From Spirulina subsalsa FACHB-351 (GTDB lineage: Bacteria > Cyanobacteriota > Cyanobacteriia > Cyanobacteriales > Spirulinaceae): a stretch of DNA of 49,963 nt. This document shows positions 33,727 to 43,502 of the stretch, one piece after another. The stretch lies in assembly GCF_026130165.1 (NCBI RefSeq), contig NZ_JAIHOM010000025.1, positions 1 to 49,963 on the forward strand, in the 5' to 3' direction. The notes below the pieces were generated by a model. The model did no database searches. It saw nothing but the letters and a program-made list of their open reading frames with translations, and was not told where the DNA came from. Each line of letters starts with the position of its first letter. The stretch's first letter is position 1. The position numbers and the translations under genes are program-made.

Positions 33727-36309
33727 ATGTTATTTCCTCGTCAAGTATGTTTCCAGACTGACAGTCCTCACTGTCCCTCTGGTGTGGAGAGTCAAGCCAA
33801 CGCTCCTTTACCCTCCGCCCACTTAGCCGATTTTGAGCGTCATAACCCCACCTTTCAAGCCCTGTTTAAAACCATTGCCGATGGGCTATTAATCGTTGAT
33901 CAGGAGGGGTTTTCTCTCGCAGCAAATCCTACAGCTTGTGAATTATTGGGATTAACGGAACAGGATTTAATCACCCACAAACTGGCAGATTTTATTCCGC
34001 CAGAGTTTAACTTTGCCCAAGCTTGGCACGACTTCTTAAGCACAGGTCAAGCCTCGGGAAACTTCAAACTGATCAACAGCAAAGGAGAACAGAAAGCGGT
34101 GGAATATACTGCCACGGCTCATTTTTTGCCCCAAGTCCATCTGTTGACTTTGCGAGAGTTCACCCCTCGGGATGATTCAGGGGATCTCCTGCGAAAAATT
34201 GCCCGCCATATTCCGGGGGTGATTTATCAATTTGATCAATATCCCGATGGTCATTTTGCCTTTCCCTTTGCTAGTGAGGGGATGTGGGATATTTATGGGG
34301 TGAGTCCTGAAGCCGTGCGGGAAGATGCGACTCCCGTTTTGCAATTGCTACACCCAGATGATGTTGTCCAAGTGTCGGCCTCTATTCAAGAGTCGGCGGA
34401 AACCTTGGAGGAGTGGCATTGTGAATATCGCATCTGTCACCCCGATGGTAGAATCCTGTGGGTGGTCGGTCATGCCACACCGCAACGGGGACATGATGGG
34501 ACAATTACTTGGTTTGGCTATATTCGGGATATTACCGCCGCCAAGGGGATAGAAAGCGCGTTACGAGAGAGTGAAGCCCGAACTCGCGCCCTCCTCGAAG
34601 GGATTCCGGATATGATGATTCGGTGCGATCGCCAAAGAGTCTTTTTAGACTTTAAACCTTCCTCCCAAGTCGCTTCCCTCATGCGACCGGAGGAGTTTCT
34701 AGGCAAAACGGTTCATGATATTCTACCCCCTCCTGTCGCCCAACAAACCGGGGAAGCCATTGAGAGAGCCTTGGATACCCAAGAAATCCAAGAGTTTGAG
34801 TATGAACTCCCTACCCCTGCCGGAGTTTGCAGTTATGAAGCGCGTTTAGTGGTGTGTGGGGAAGATGAGGTGTTTTGCATTATTCGGGATATTACCGAAC
34901 GCAAGGAGGCAGAATGTCAATTACAAGCGGTTCTCAGTCGGAGTCAACTATTAAATCAAATTAGTACAGAAATCCGCAATTCTTTGGATCTTGACACTAT
35001 TTTAAAAAATGCCGTCAATGCCATTTTTGGGGAATTAAATGTCGATATTTGCGTGTTTGGCTGGTATCGCCATGATCTAGAGCCTCCCTGTTGGGAAATT
35101 GTACAGGAACAAAGACATCCAGACCTGGGGAGTTGGTTAGGAATGTATCAAATGAGTGATTTTCCCCAACTTTATAGGCAGTTATTGAATAAAGAAATCT
35201 ATTATGCTGATATTAGTCAATCAGAGGATCAAATACTCAAGGCGTTTTGTGAGGATGCGGGAATTGCCCTTTATTTTGCCCTACCCGTACACATGGGCAA
35301 CCGTCAAGGGGCGTTTGAGATCGGGCGGATTAACAATGACTGTCTTTGGCAAGAGCATGAGGTTAAACTGTTAGAGAGTATTGGGAATCAAGTTGCGATC
35401 GCCATCTATCAAGCCCAACTTTACCAAGAATCCCAAGCTAAAACCCAAGAATTAGAGAAAGCCTATCACGAACTACAACAAACCCAAATCCAACTGATTC
35501 AAGCCGAAAAAATGTCCAGTTTAGGGCAGTTGGTGGCGGGTGTTGCCCATGAAATTAATAATCCAGTTAACTTTATTTACGGCAACTTAACCCACACTTC
35601 CGACTATATTCATGATTTATTTGAGTTAATTCAACTCTATCAATCGGTTTATCCAGAATACCATCCCCAGATTGAAGAGTTTATGGAGGAAATTCAACTC
35701 GATTTTGTGATCAATGATTTTCCCAAAACTATTGAATCCATGAAAAATGGGGCGTTACGCATTCGGGATATTGTAAAATCCTTACGCACTTTCTCCCGAG
35801 TGGATGAAGCAGAATATAAGACAGTGAATTTACATGATAATCTTGATAGTACCTTAACCATTTTGCAAAATCGTCTCCATCATCAGGGACACCTTCACTA
35901 TATTGAAGTGTTTAAAAACTATGGCAATTTACCGAATATCACTTGTTATAGTGGGTTATTAAATCAAGTGTTCATGAATTTATTAGTGAATGCCCTAGAC
36001 TCTATTGAGGAGCGACAAAAAAAGAGCTTATCCGCAGATCATTATGTGGGTAATATTACGATTAAAACCCAACCAATCGCCCCGGATTGGGTATCAATTA
36101 CCATTAAAGATAATGGGATGGGCATTCCTTTAGAGGTTCAACAAAAAATGTTTAATCCCTTTTTTAGCACCAAACCTGTGGGCAAAGGGACGGGGATGGG
36201 ATTGGCGATTAGTTATCAAATTGTGACCCAAAATCACCAAGGCCATTTACATTTTTCTTCCACTCCGGGAGTTGGGAGTGAGTTTGTCATTGAGTTACCT
36301 GTAGTCTAG
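33727..36309 (+). CDS. PAS-PAS-PAS-GAF sensor histidine kinase
   Basis: Cytoplasmic-looking kinase of 860 residues. The order is: PAS (about 40-135), PAS_3-like (about 155-275, ending WFGYIRDITAAK), PAS (about 280-395, ending IRDITERKEAE) and GAF (about 415-570). A coiled coil, HisKA-type dimerisation and HATPase_c follow. The phosphoacceptor is in LGQLVAGVAHEINNPVNFIYGNL near 600. ATPase N, G1 and G2 boxes: FMNLLVNALDSIE, KDNGMGIP and GKGTGMGLAI. It ends directly after HATPase, so there is no receiver and it must have a separate response regulator, which is not adjacent. TTG at 33706 is an alternative start; ATG at 33727 is used. Confidence 0.92.
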   Translation: MLFPRQVCFQTDSPHCPSGVESQANAPLPSAHLADFERHNPTFQALFKTIADGLLIVDQEGFSLAANPTACELLGLTEQDLITHKLADFIPPEFNFAQAWHDFLSTGQASGNFKLINSKGEQKAVEYTATAHFLPQVHLLTLREFTPRDDSGDLLRKIARHIPGVIYQFDQYPDGHFAFPFASEGMWDIYGVSPEAVREDATPVLQLLHPDDVVQVSASIQESAETLEEWHCEYRICHPDGRILWVVGHATPQRGHDGTITWFGYIRDITAAKGIESALRESEARTRALLEGIPDMMIRCDRQRVFLDFKPSSQVASLMRPEEFLGKTVHDILPPPVAQQTGEAIERALDTQEIQEFEYELPTPAGVCSYEARLVVCGEDEVFCIIRDITERKEAECQLQAVLSRSQLLNQISTEIRNSLDLDTILKNAVNAIFGELNVDICVFGWYRHDLEPPCWEIVQEQRHPDLGSWLGMYQMSDFPQLYRQLLNKEIYYADISQSEDQILKAFCEDAGIALYFALPVHMGNRQGAFEIGRINNDCLWQEHEVKLLESIGNQVAIAIYQAQLYQESQAKTQELEKAYHELQQTQIQLIQAEKMSSLGQLVAGVAHEINNPVNFIYGNLTHTSDYIHDLFELIQLYQSVYPEYHPQIEEFMEEIQLDFVINDFPKTIESMKNGALRIRDIVKSLRTFSRVDEAEYKTVNLHDNLDSTLTILQNRLHHQGHLHYIEVFKNYGNLPNITCYSGLLNQVFMNLLVNALDSIEERQKKSLSADHYVGNITIKTQPIAPDWVSITIKDNGMGIPLEVQQKMFNPFFSTKPVGKGTGMGLAISYQIVTQNHQGHLHFSSTPGVGSEFVIELPVV

Positions 36310-36513
36310 TCTAGACGCTGTGACTTTCACAAAAATCAAGGGCTATTGTGCCAGTGGTGAAACTGGCTAATCTTCTGGAACTTCTAAGGCTGACCTTGAA
36401 TCTACAAAGGAAGAACCGATCGAGGACACCCCAACGAGTGACACAGATCGCTGTCTGGAGGGTGGGGTCAAAGACTAGGGTAGAGAGTAGGATGGATTAG
36501 CTGGGAGGAAATG

Positions 36514-37224
36514 ATGAACTATCCAGAGATGGCACCGTTTATTCAGAGTCTAGAGGAGGCGTTTGGCAAACCGTCTGATTATTCTGGGGTGGATCAGGGC
36601 ATTGTGGGTCATGAAATGGATCATGCGCCGCCCTTCTTTGAGCGTTATTTACGCAGTTTAGTTCTAGAACATTCCAATCTGGGCAATTATACAATGGCGA
36701 TCGCACTTTTAGATGAACTGATTGCCTGTAATCCAGATAGTGCCATGGATTATAACAATCGCGGTCTGATGTATTTTAACTGTGGGGAGTATGATCAAGC
36801 CCTCGCCGACTACAATCAGGCGATCGCGCTCAATCCCCGTTTAGATAGTGCCTATAATAACCGCGCCAACTGCTATATCGCTCAAGGTCAACTGGCCGAT
36901 GCGATCGCCGATTATCAAATTGCCCTCGACTTTAACCCCGCCAACTGGCGCGCTTGGATTAATCAAGGCATTACCTACCGCGACATGGGACTCTATGACT
37001 TAGCCATTGAGAACTTTGACCTCGTATTAGTCCTCGGAAAACGCCTCAAAGCCCGCAGCTACGGCGAACGCGGCCGCACCTACCATTTACGAGGCGACTG
37101 GAATCTAGCGATGGGAGACTATCAACGGGCCTTAGAAAGCCTCTCTAATACTCTCCCCTCCCGTCGTTACCGCAAACAGATTCAACAGTGGCTAGAAGAA
37201 CTGTTAAACCCCATGACGGCCTGA
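36514..37224 (+). CDS. TPR repeat protein
   Basis: About 236 residues with at least four tetratricopeptide repeats (NRGLMYFNCGEYDQALADYNQAIALNP, NRANCYIAQGQLADAIADYQ, NQGITYRDMGLYDLAIENFD, ERGRTYHLRGDWNLAMGDYQ). It is a protein-interaction scaffold with no catalytic domain. The GGGAGG at 36504-36509 is better spaced from the ATG at 36514 than from the one at 36511, hence this start. It stands 200 bp after the kinase gene, so whether it belongs to the same pathway is open. No signal peptide. Followed by a good hairpin. Confidence 0.9.
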   Translation: MNYPEMAPFIQSLEEAFGKPSDYSGVDQGIVGHEMDHAPPFFERYLRSLVLEHSNLGNYTMAIALLDELIACNPDSAMDYNNRGLMYFNCGEYDQALADYNQAIALNPRLDSAYNNRANCYIAQGQLADAIADYQIALDFNPANWRAWINQGITYRDMGLYDLAIENFDLVLVLGKRLKARSYGERGRTYHLRGDWNLAMGDYQRALESLSNTLPSRRYRKQIQQWLEELLNPMTA

Positions 37225-37307
37225 CAGAGTAAGATAAGAGGGTCTAAGATGCCCGAGGAAACCATGAACTAAATATCAGTGAAATATGAAACCTGAAGCA
37301 TCACAGC

Positions 37308-37349
37308 GAGAGGGGTGTAGAGACAAAGCTCTTTACACCCCTCTCCTTT
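37308..37349 (+). terminator. Hairpin terminator after the TPR gene
   Basis: The arms GAGAGGGGTGTA (37308-37319) and TACACCCCTCTC (37334-37345) are perfectly complementary over 12 bp and are followed by CTTTT. It lies 83 bp after the TPR stop codon and is oriented as its terminator. Confidence 0.7.
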
Positions 37350-37478
37350 TGGCTCAACTTCCCACGCCCCAGAACTCACTCCTCCGACAGAGTGCCTTAA
37401 CCTTTGCCGAATCGTTAACATTTTGTTACAAAGGAAAGAGAGACGAAAATTTTGTTTATCAGCGCAGAACTTAACACA

Positions 37479-38270
37479 ATGTTTGGTGGCTTTGTTGGTT
37501 CAAATCAAAATCAAGGGGCGGATTGGGGGGAGAACCTCCTCAATACCGTTGCCAGTAATACCATCCGCCACCTGTTTACTCAGTGTGAATCGGTTGAGGT
37601 ACAAGTGCGCTGTCAGCCCTCTAGCAAGCTGCTACAGGGGAGTATTGATAGCTTTAAGATGCAGGGGCGAGGTCTAGTAATTCGCCGGGATTTCCGCACG
37701 GCCGCCATGTCCTTTGAGACGGACGCGGTAGCGTTAGATTTTGGGTCAGTGTTAAAGGGAACTATTGCCCTGAAACAACCGACTCAGGCGATCGCACTCG
37801 TAACACTGACAGAAACCGACATTAACCATGCTTTTAAAGCCGAGTTAGTACGGAAACGGCTAGAAAACCTTACAGACCCGCGTTTGCTGGAGTTATCTGG
37901 GGGGGAACCGGTTTCCTTTACCGATGTTCACCTAGAACTGTTGCCCCAAAATCGGATTAAATTATTCGCTCAGACCCATTTAACCAATCAAGTGGTTCCA
38001 GTCGTCCTTAGTTGTGAGCTAGGTTTAGCCAAACGGCGACGAATTACCTATGAAAACGCCGTGTTTGAGGGGGAAACCATTCCCGAAGGTTTACAGGGCT
38101 TATCGCGCCTGTTAATGGGGATTCTGGTAGATATCCTTAACGAGATGGTAGACCTCGACCGTTTCAATTTAGATGGAGTCCTCTTGCGGTTAAATCGCCT
38201 AGAAACTCAGGGGAAAGAATTGCTGTTTAGTGGCTATGCTCAAATTGAACGTATTCCCCGCAGTGGTTAA
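37479..38270 (+). CDS. DUF2993 (LmeA-like lipid-binding) protein
   Basis: 263 residues beginning MFGGFVGSNQNQGADWGENL, a common cyanobacterial start for this family. The frame opens at a TTG at 37452; the ATG is preferred. The core SVEVQVRCQPSSKLLQGSID, SFKMQGRGLVIRRDFRTAAM and SFETDAVALDFGSVLKG matches DUF2993, a beta-rich domain related to mycobacterial LmeA, which binds phospholipids and acts in cell-envelope lipid metabolism. There is no obvious signal peptide, so it is probably cytoplasmic or membrane-associated. Function in cyanobacteria is not established. It stands alone between hairpins. Confidence 0.9.
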   Translation: MFGGFVGSNQNQGADWGENLLNTVASNTIRHLFTQCESVEVQVRCQPSSKLLQGSIDSFKMQGRGLVIRRDFRTAAMSFETDAVALDFGSVLKGTIALKQPTQAIALVTLTETDINHAFKAELVRKRLENLTDPRLLELSGGEPVSFTDVHLELLPQNRIKLFAQTHLTNQVVPVVLSCELGLAKRRRITYENAVFEGETIPEGLQGLSRLLMGILVDILNEMVDLDRFNLDGVLLRLNRLETQGKELLFSGYAQIERIPRSG

Positions 38271-38291
38271 TTTTCCCCATGATTTAACACG

Positions 38292-38313
38292 GGGGGAACT
38301 CATGAATTCCCCC
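38292..38313 (+). terminator. Hairpin after the DUF2993 gene
   Basis: GGGGGAA (38292-38298) pairs with TTCCCCC (38307-38313) across an 8-nt loop, about 20 bp after the DUF2993 stop codon. No T-run follows, so termination is only possible. Confidence 0.4.
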
Positions 38314-38382
38314 TACACCCCACAACGGTTTTAGCTGTGAATCCCAAAGCCGCCTATCTATCCGTAGAATTGAGTCGGTAAT

Positions 38383-38949
38383 TCACTGGATAACGTCCAT
38401 TAGCTTCAAGCCGGGATAGAATTGCCGCAACATGGTTTTAAGCGGTACATGATAATACTGATAGAAAGCTTGGTTAACTGCACTAATTTCTACCGTATGA
38501 TTAGGGTGATTGTCCTGTAAACTCATGACAATATTTTTGAGTGCGGTTTTAAGATTTTGTGCAGAGTTTAACTCAACTTTAACCGGGGAAATCTGTGCCT
38601 TTTTCTCTCTAACATTTCGGGAAGAGTCTCTGACCTGAAAGGGCTGGACAGGGGTGTAAAAATAGGAGTCTGGTTCGGTTTGTAACTTCACAAAAAATAC
38701 ATCAGGATTCGCTGTAACGTATAAGATAAAATCCGGTGAGTGGCGAAGCAATTGTTTAACATGATCTCGGGTAATGCGTGAAGGATGGGCAGGAGAATCA
38801 TGATAATGTTCTGCATAGAGGGTGAGGAGTTTAGAACTTTTAACCCAAGGATTTCCCGTCCTTTCGGCTTCTACTAGAATCATCTCCCGTAACCCAGCGA
38901 GAAGCTTATGCTGAGAGCCAGAATGAGAGGAAGGAGTGTAGGCTTGCAT
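38383..38949 (-). CDS. Unknown protein with possible LOTUS-like domains
   Basis: 188 residues, ATG at 38949. Two small helical modules are joined by a charged linker. The N-terminal part (REMILVEAERTGNPWVKSSKL, then THVKQLLRHSPDF-like and FFVKLQ) and the C-terminal part (VEISAVNQAFYQYYHVPLKT, then MLRQFYPGLKLMDVI) both have the helix-turn-helix-like alternation and the 'L..F...Y..PL...L....KL..LL' rhythm of OST-HTH/LOTUS domains, which bind RNA or recruit helicases. This fold call is by eye and tentative. It is convergent with DUF2993 (113 bp apart) and probably has its own promoter. Confidence 0.7.
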   Translation of the reverse strand: MQAYTPSSHSGSQHKLLAGLREMILVEAERTGNPWVKSSKLLTLYAEHYHDSPAHPSRITRDHVKQLLRHSPDFILYVTANPDVFFVKLQTEPDSYFYTPVQPFQVRDSSRNVREKKAQISPVKVELNSAQNLKTALKNIVMSLQDNHPNHTVEISAVNQAFYQYYHVPLKTMLRQFYPGLKLMDVIQ

Positions 38950-39063
38950 GATGAAATTTGCCCGTTAACTTCACTACAAAGCTAACTACATCCGGAGTGA
39001 TAAAAATTCCTTACGGCTTACTCTAATCTCCCAATCTGGTTGGGGAGCAGGGGAGCGGGGAAG

Positions 39064-39209
39064 TCGGGTGTAATGTCATTGACTAACTTTGACTAACTTT
39101 AGCCAGAAACCGGGTTGCATTCATTGTCTAGTTTTCCCGATACACCCTAGCAAAAACCCGGTTTCTCATGTCAATTATCAATTATCAATTATCAATTCCC
39201 TATTCCCTG
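39064..39209 (+). repeat. Dispersed AACCCGGTTTCT-hairpin repeat, copy 1
   Basis: About 146 bp, starting TCGGGTGTAATGTCATTGAC. It contains AGAAACCGGGTT and its exact inverse AACCCGGTTTCT about 35 bp apart, then CAATTATC repeats. Copies: 41288-41434 (same strand) and 44764-44921 (opposite strand). No ORF. Confidence 0.9.
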
Positions 39210-39253
39210 ACCTTGACAAGAGGAGAAAAGGTTTAACTTGTCAAGATTGGGGG

Positions 39254-40282
39254 TCAGCCAGTGGAGGGGTTGAGGGCTTCCTCTAGGGCTTCTAAGGCCT
39301 CTAGTTGTTGCCAAACGGTTTGTAAAAGGCGATCGCATCCCGCCCCCGTCACCGCCGAAATTTCACAGATCGGATCTGAGGTGACTTGGGCAAATTCCCC
39401 CCGCATAAACTGCACCCAATCCTCATCCACCACATCCGTCTTATTTAACGCCAAAATCTGGGGTCGTTCCCCCAAACCGCGACCATAGGCCGTCAATTCC
39501 GCTTGAATCGTGCGATAGTCCCCCAAAGGGTCATCCCCCGTAATATCCACCAAATGCACCAACAGCTTTGTCCGTTCAATATGGCGTAAAAACTCATGAC
39601 CTAAACCCACCCCCGCATGAGCGCCTTCAATCAATCCCGGAATATCGGCAAATACCGTCCCATCCCCCGTCGGTTTGCGCACTACCCCCAAATTCGGCAC
39701 CAACGTTGTAAAAGGATAATCAGCAATTTTAGGACGGGCCGCCGAGAGAACCGAAATCAGCGTAGACTTACCCGCATTAGGCAGCCCAATCAAACCCACC
39801 TCGGCTAATAACTTCAACTCCAACCGTAACACCCGCTCCTCCCCCTCTAATCCCGGGAGAGCGTACTCTGGAGCGCGATTCTGGTTACTCAAAAAATGTT
39901 GATTCCCCAGACCTCCCTTGCCTCCTTTCGCCACACAAATCTGTTGCCCCACCGTCACTAAATCCCCCATCACCTCCTCCGTCTCGGCATCATAAATCAT
40001 CGTGCCGCAAGGGACCTTAATCAACAAATCCTTCCCCGAAGCCCCCGTACAATTATTCGGCCCCCCTCGTTTCCCATCATCGGCCTTGAAAATCCGGGCA
40101 TAACGAAAATCTAACAGGGTTTGCAGGTTCTCGGCCGCTTCAATAATCACCGACCCCCCCCAGCCCCCATTCCCTCCCGAAGGCCCCCCGGCCGGGACAT
40201 ATTTCTCCCGTCGAAAGGCAACAATCCCATCCCCTCCTTTCCCGGCCTTCACTTCAATCTGCGCGTAATCAATAAACTGCAT
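39254..40282 (-). CDS. obg: GTPase Obg/CgtA
   Basis: A ribosome-associated essential GTPase acting in 50S assembly and stress response. 342 residues. The glycine-rich Obg fold fills residues 1-155 ([33 protein letters not shown]). The G domain has G1 GLPNAGKST near 167, G3 [13 protein letters not shown]4 LNKTDVV near 285 and G5 EISAVTGAG. It ends shortly after G5 and lacks the C-terminal OCT domain, as in other cyanobacterial Obg proteins. ATG at 40282. Transcribed leftward after the nitrogenase-C-domain gene (98 bp apart). Confidence 0.97.
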   Translation of the reverse strand: MQFIDYAQIEVKAGKGGDGIVAFRREKYVPAGGPSGGNGGWGGSVIIEAAENLQTLLDFRYARIFKADDGKRGGPNNCTGASGKDLLIKVPCGTMIYDAETEEVMGDLVTVGQQICVAKGGKGGLGNQHFLSNQNRAPEYALPGLEGEERVLRLELKLLAEVGLIGLPNAGKSTLISVLSAARPKIADYPFTTLVPNLGVVRKPTGDGTVFADIPGLIEGAHAGVGLGHEFLRHIERTKLLVHLVDITGDDPLGDYRTIQAELTAYGRGLGERPQILALNKTDVVDEDWVQFMRGEFAQVTSDPICEISAVTGAGCDRLLQTVWQQLEALEALEEALNPSTG

Positions 40283-40380
40283 CTTTAACTATTCCCCTCG
40301 TTGGGGTTCCTGAAAATTTGCTCACGGACAGCACCTAAATTGAGTCCTGCCCGTTGCTTATAAGTTCAAAAATACTGAGT

Positions 40381-41097
40381 TCAACAGTATTTAGAGACAT
40401 CCTCCCCACAATCATCCGCCAAGTAGGACAACGCCCGAAAGCGTAACCCTACTAACTGCTCATAAAGCGGGTTTAACTTGCACATGGGGGGAATGTGAAC
40501 CACTTTCCGACCAAAGAGTTTAATATCCCGCTCAAAAGGACACTGGGGGGGAACCATTTTACACACAAAACGAGCCACTCGGCGATCTTGGACTTCCATC
40601 CCATCTAACCAATCTTGGACAGGTTTGAGGACATTACTCGAAGGGTGGGGAGGCTGTAGGGGAGAAACGGCCGTAGCATTAGCTTCTGCCACAAACGCAT
40701 CATTCGCTTGTAAGTCGTGTTTAGCGGGGTCGTATAGGGTCTGTTCCAGCACCTGTAAGGCCTTAATTTCCAAGCCCAAGGCCGCTAAAAACTGATTAAT
40801 GACATTGGACTCCTCCACGGAGTAAACGCCATTGGCCAGTGCCATCATTACGGCAGTCCGCAGGAAGTTTTCCGCCATTTGGGAATCTTGGCCGAGGGTG
40901 GCGGCTAATTCTTCGGCGCTGATAGGTTCTAGTTCCCCTAAATCGGTGTGAGGGGCGAGTTCATCTTGAGTTAGTTGGGCGATGAGTTCTTGTTCTTCGG
41001 GATCAAAATGTCCATCGGCCCAAGCAACTGTTAATAATCCTCGCAGCCAGACCGAGATTTGCTCGTTGGTGTATTGATGCTCAATCTTGCTGGTCAT
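40381..41097 (-). CDS. TerB-like plus Mo-dependent nitrogenase C-terminal domain protein
   Basis: 238 residues; a GTG one codon upstream is an alternative start. The N-terminal half (about 10-130) looks like a TerB-type helical domain (LLTVAWADGHFDPEEQELIA, MMALANGVYSVEESNVINQF). The C-terminal part (about 165-238) matches the Mo-dependent nitrogenase C-terminal domain (CPFERDIKLFGRKVVHIPPM, CKLNPLYEQLVGLRFRALSY), with several cysteines near the end. The domain name comes from its discovery context. The protein is not itself a nitrogenase and occurs in many cyanobacteria, including non-fixers. No nif gene lies nearby. Function unknown. Confidence 0.85.
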   Translation of the reverse strand: MTSKIEHQYTNEQISVWLRGLLTVAWADGHFDPEEQELIAQLTQDELAPHTDLGELEPISAEELAATLGQDSQMAENFLRTAVMMALANGVYSVEESNVINQFLAALGLEIKALQVLEQTLYDPAKHDLQANDAFVAEANATAVSPLQPPHPSSNVLKPVQDWLDGMEVQDRRVARFVCKMVPPQCPFERDIKLFGRKVVHIPPMCKLNPLYEQLVGLRFRALSYLADDCGEDVSKYC

Positions 41098-41287
41098 CAC
41101 TATTTCCCCGCAATGCTTTCCCCTCTTATTCTAATATGTGCGCTGGTTTGGGGGCTAGGGAATAGATAGGGCTTGCTGAATAACTTGGGGAATAGGGAGC
41201 GGGGGAGCAGGGGAGTGGGGAATTGACAATTGACAATTATCAATTCTCAGGGGAGCAGGGGAGCGGGGGAGCGGGGGAGCAGGGGAG

Positions 41288-41434
41288 TCGGGTGTAATGT
41301 CATTGACTAACTTTAACTAACTTTAGCCAGAAACCGGGTTGCATTCATTGTCTAGTTTTCTCGATACACCCTAGCAAAAACCCGGTTTCTCATGTCAATT
41401 ATCAATTATCAATTATCAATTCCCTGTTCCCTAT
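41288..41434 (+). repeat. Dispersed AACCCGGTTTCT-hairpin repeat, copy 2
   Basis: Same element as 39064-39209 with a few substitutions (for example TTTAACTAAC for TTTGACTAAC). A solo MITE end (AGGGCTTGCTGAATAA) at 41167 and GGGGAGCAGGGGAGCG runs lie to its left. The whole spacer 41098-42062 (965 bp) holds this repeat material, a 12-bp tandem repeat and no convincing gene. Confidence 0.9.
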
Positions 41435-41684
41435 TACTTTTCAAGCTATGAGTGAAGAAGAGATCGGGGCTGTCATGGCGAAGGGCGCGATCGCCAAGGG
41501 ATTCTAGGAGTGGGGATGTATTCCCACTTCTCACAAAACTTTAGATTAATTTAATTTGTATCAACCCAAATCCCTCTATACTAAACTTAGTGTGAGTTGG
41601 TTCAAAATGGCTAAAAAAATCATCAAAGATTTTATTTTTGTCCCAAAAATAAAAATAGTAATATGAGGTAATCTCGTGCTAGGA

Positions 41685-41722
41685 AATAGGTCAAAAAATA
41701 GGTCAAAAAATAGGTCAAAAAA
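41685..41722. repeat. 12-bp tandem repeat, three copies
   Basis: ATAGGTCAAAAA starts at 41686, 41698 and 41710. The minus-strand translation is a repetitive Phe-Asp-Leu string and is not a credible protein. Confidence 0.85.
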
Positions 41723-42062
41723 ACCAAGACTTTGAGTGGCGGAAAACTCAAGATATAAGGACATTAGAATCTAGTAACATCAATACAGATTGCCTGAAAG
41801 TTACTCAAGATTTTTAATAGCTAAACTCAATCTTTCCTGCTCACAACGCTAGATTCAGAAAAAACGTCCTGTTCCTTAGTACCTTCAAAACATGAAGGAT
41901 AATGCAAGGAAAACTTACCCTAGTTTCCTAGTTATCTAGCCCCCTTTGGAATGGGCAAGATCGGGAAAAATTCGCGAGTAAAATAGGGTTAAAATTGTCA
42001 GTTTTATCTATTTCCTATTCCCCATTACCCATTCCCTATTCCCTAAAACAAGGAGCTAACTC

Positions 42063-43502
42063 ATGGAAGTTTATGATGTAGCCGTCATTGGTGGCGGAAT
42101 AGTTGGTTGTGCGATCGCACGGGAACTGATGCGCTATTCTTTACGGGTGATTTTACTGGAAAAAGAGATAGAAGTCGGTTTTGGTGTTAGTAAAGCTAAT
42201 AGTGGCATTATTCACGGAGGACACCACAGTTCACCGGATACCCTGAAAGGAAAGTTAGAGTGGGAAGGAAATCAACTGTGGGATGCCTTACGGGACGATT
42301 TAGACTTTGGTTTTAAACGCATTGGAGAAATTACTATTGCTCTGAGTGAGGAACAAATTCCCACCCTACAACAGATTAAAGCCCAAGGAGAACAGAAGGG
42401 TGTGCCGGGTCTGGAATTATGGGAGACTGAACAAATTCTCAAGGCAGAACCTCACCTTTCCCCAAATATTGTCGCGGGATTATATGCCCCTACAACGGGG
42501 GTAGTTAATCCCTATGAGGCCTGTTTTGCCCTGATTGATAATGCTCGACTCAATGGGTTAGAAATTAGCACAAAAAACCCTGTACTGGGCTTAGATTACC
42601 GGGAGGATGTTTGGCAAATTAACGCCCAAAAAGGAGTGATTTATAGCCGTTTTGTGATTAATGCGGCGGGACTTTTTGCCGATCAGATTGCCGAAATGGC
42701 TGGGGTGGGCAACTTTAAAATCTATCCGCGTAAAGGGGAAGAGTATTTACTGGATAAACGCTTAAATGGCTATATTCAACGGGTGATTTTTCCCTGTCCT
42801 ACTCCTGTTTCTAAGGGGATTTTAGTCATTCCCACTTATGACGGAACGTTAATGGTGGGGCCGACGGCGGAACAGGTGGAAGATAAGGAAGATTTAACCA
42901 CAACGGCGGCCGGAGGACAAAGGGTTTTTGAGGCGGTGATGCAGTATGCTCCGGGTATTAGCCCCCGGGATTGTATTGCGGAGTTTGCGGGATTGCGTCC
43001 GGTGGCTGATGGGGAAGATTTTATCATTGAACCGAGTTCTCGCCCGGGGTTTATTCAGGTGGCGGGGATTCAATCTCCGGGCTTAACGGCGGCTCCGGCG
43101 ATCGCACTTTTAGTCTTAGAAATCCTCCAAGATAGCGGTCTAGCGTTGATTCCCAAGGATGACTTTATCGCCAAAAACCCCCCGGTGATTCGCTTTGCCA
43201 GTTTATCTAGGACAGAACATATGACCTTAACCCAAGAGCATCCCTCCTATGGGCGGATTGTCTGCCGTTGTGAAGGGATTACCGAGGGGGAAATTTTGGC
43301 CGCTATTGCCCGAGGAGCCGCTACCCTGGACGGGATTAAATTCCGCACGAGGGCAGGGATGGGGCGCTGTCAGGGAGGATTTTGTACGGGGCGCTGTTTA
43401 GAATTGCTCTCCCGTGAATTGGGCTGTCCCATTCCGGCCTTGACGAAACGGGGGGGCGAGTCTTGGATTGTCCGCGCTAGAGAGGAGGTTTTAAATCGAT
43501 GA
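42063..43502 (+). CDS. GlpA-like FAD oxidoreductase with BFD-type [2Fe-2S] domain
   Basis: A DAO-fold flavoprotein of 479 residues. The N-terminal FAD-binding loop is [18 protein letters not shown], and [20 protein letters not shown] is typical of glycerol-3-phosphate dehydrogenase/L-2-hydroxyglutarate oxidase-like proteins. The C-terminal segment (about 396-479) has [11 protein letters not shown], then [12 protein letters not shown], the cysteine pattern of the bacterioferritin-associated ferredoxin-like domain that binds a [2Fe-2S] cluster, as in GlpA-type proteins. AAGGAG precedes the ATG by 7 nt. The stop overlaps the next start (ATGA), so the two gene products are made together. Confidence 0.9.
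   Translation: MEVYDVAVIGGGIVGCAIARELMRYSLRVILLEKEIEVGFGVSKANSGIIHGGHHSSPDTLKGKLEWEGNQLWDALRDDLDFGFKRIGEITIALSEEQIPTLQQIKAQGEQKGVPGLELWETEQILKAEPHLSPNIVAGLYAPTTGVVNPYEACFALIDNARLNGLEISTKNPVLGLDYREDVWQINAQKGVIYSRFVINAAGLFADQIAEMAGVGNFKIYPRKGEEYLLDKRLNGYIQRVIFPCPTPVSKGILVIPTYDGTLMVGPTAEQVEDKEDLTTTAAGGQRVFEAVMQYAPGISPRDCIAEFAGLRPVADGEDFIIEPSSRPGFIQVAGIQSPGLTAAPAIALLVLEILQDSGLALIPKDDFIAKNPPVIRFASLSRTEHMTLTQEHPSYGRIVCRCEGITEGEILAAIARGAATLDGIKFRTRAGMGRCQGGFCTGRCLELLSRELGCPIPALTKRGGESWIVRAREEVLNR

Noticed and set aside
41576-41764. 62-residue Phe-rich minus-strand ORF
   Set aside because: Produced by the 12-bp tandem repeat.
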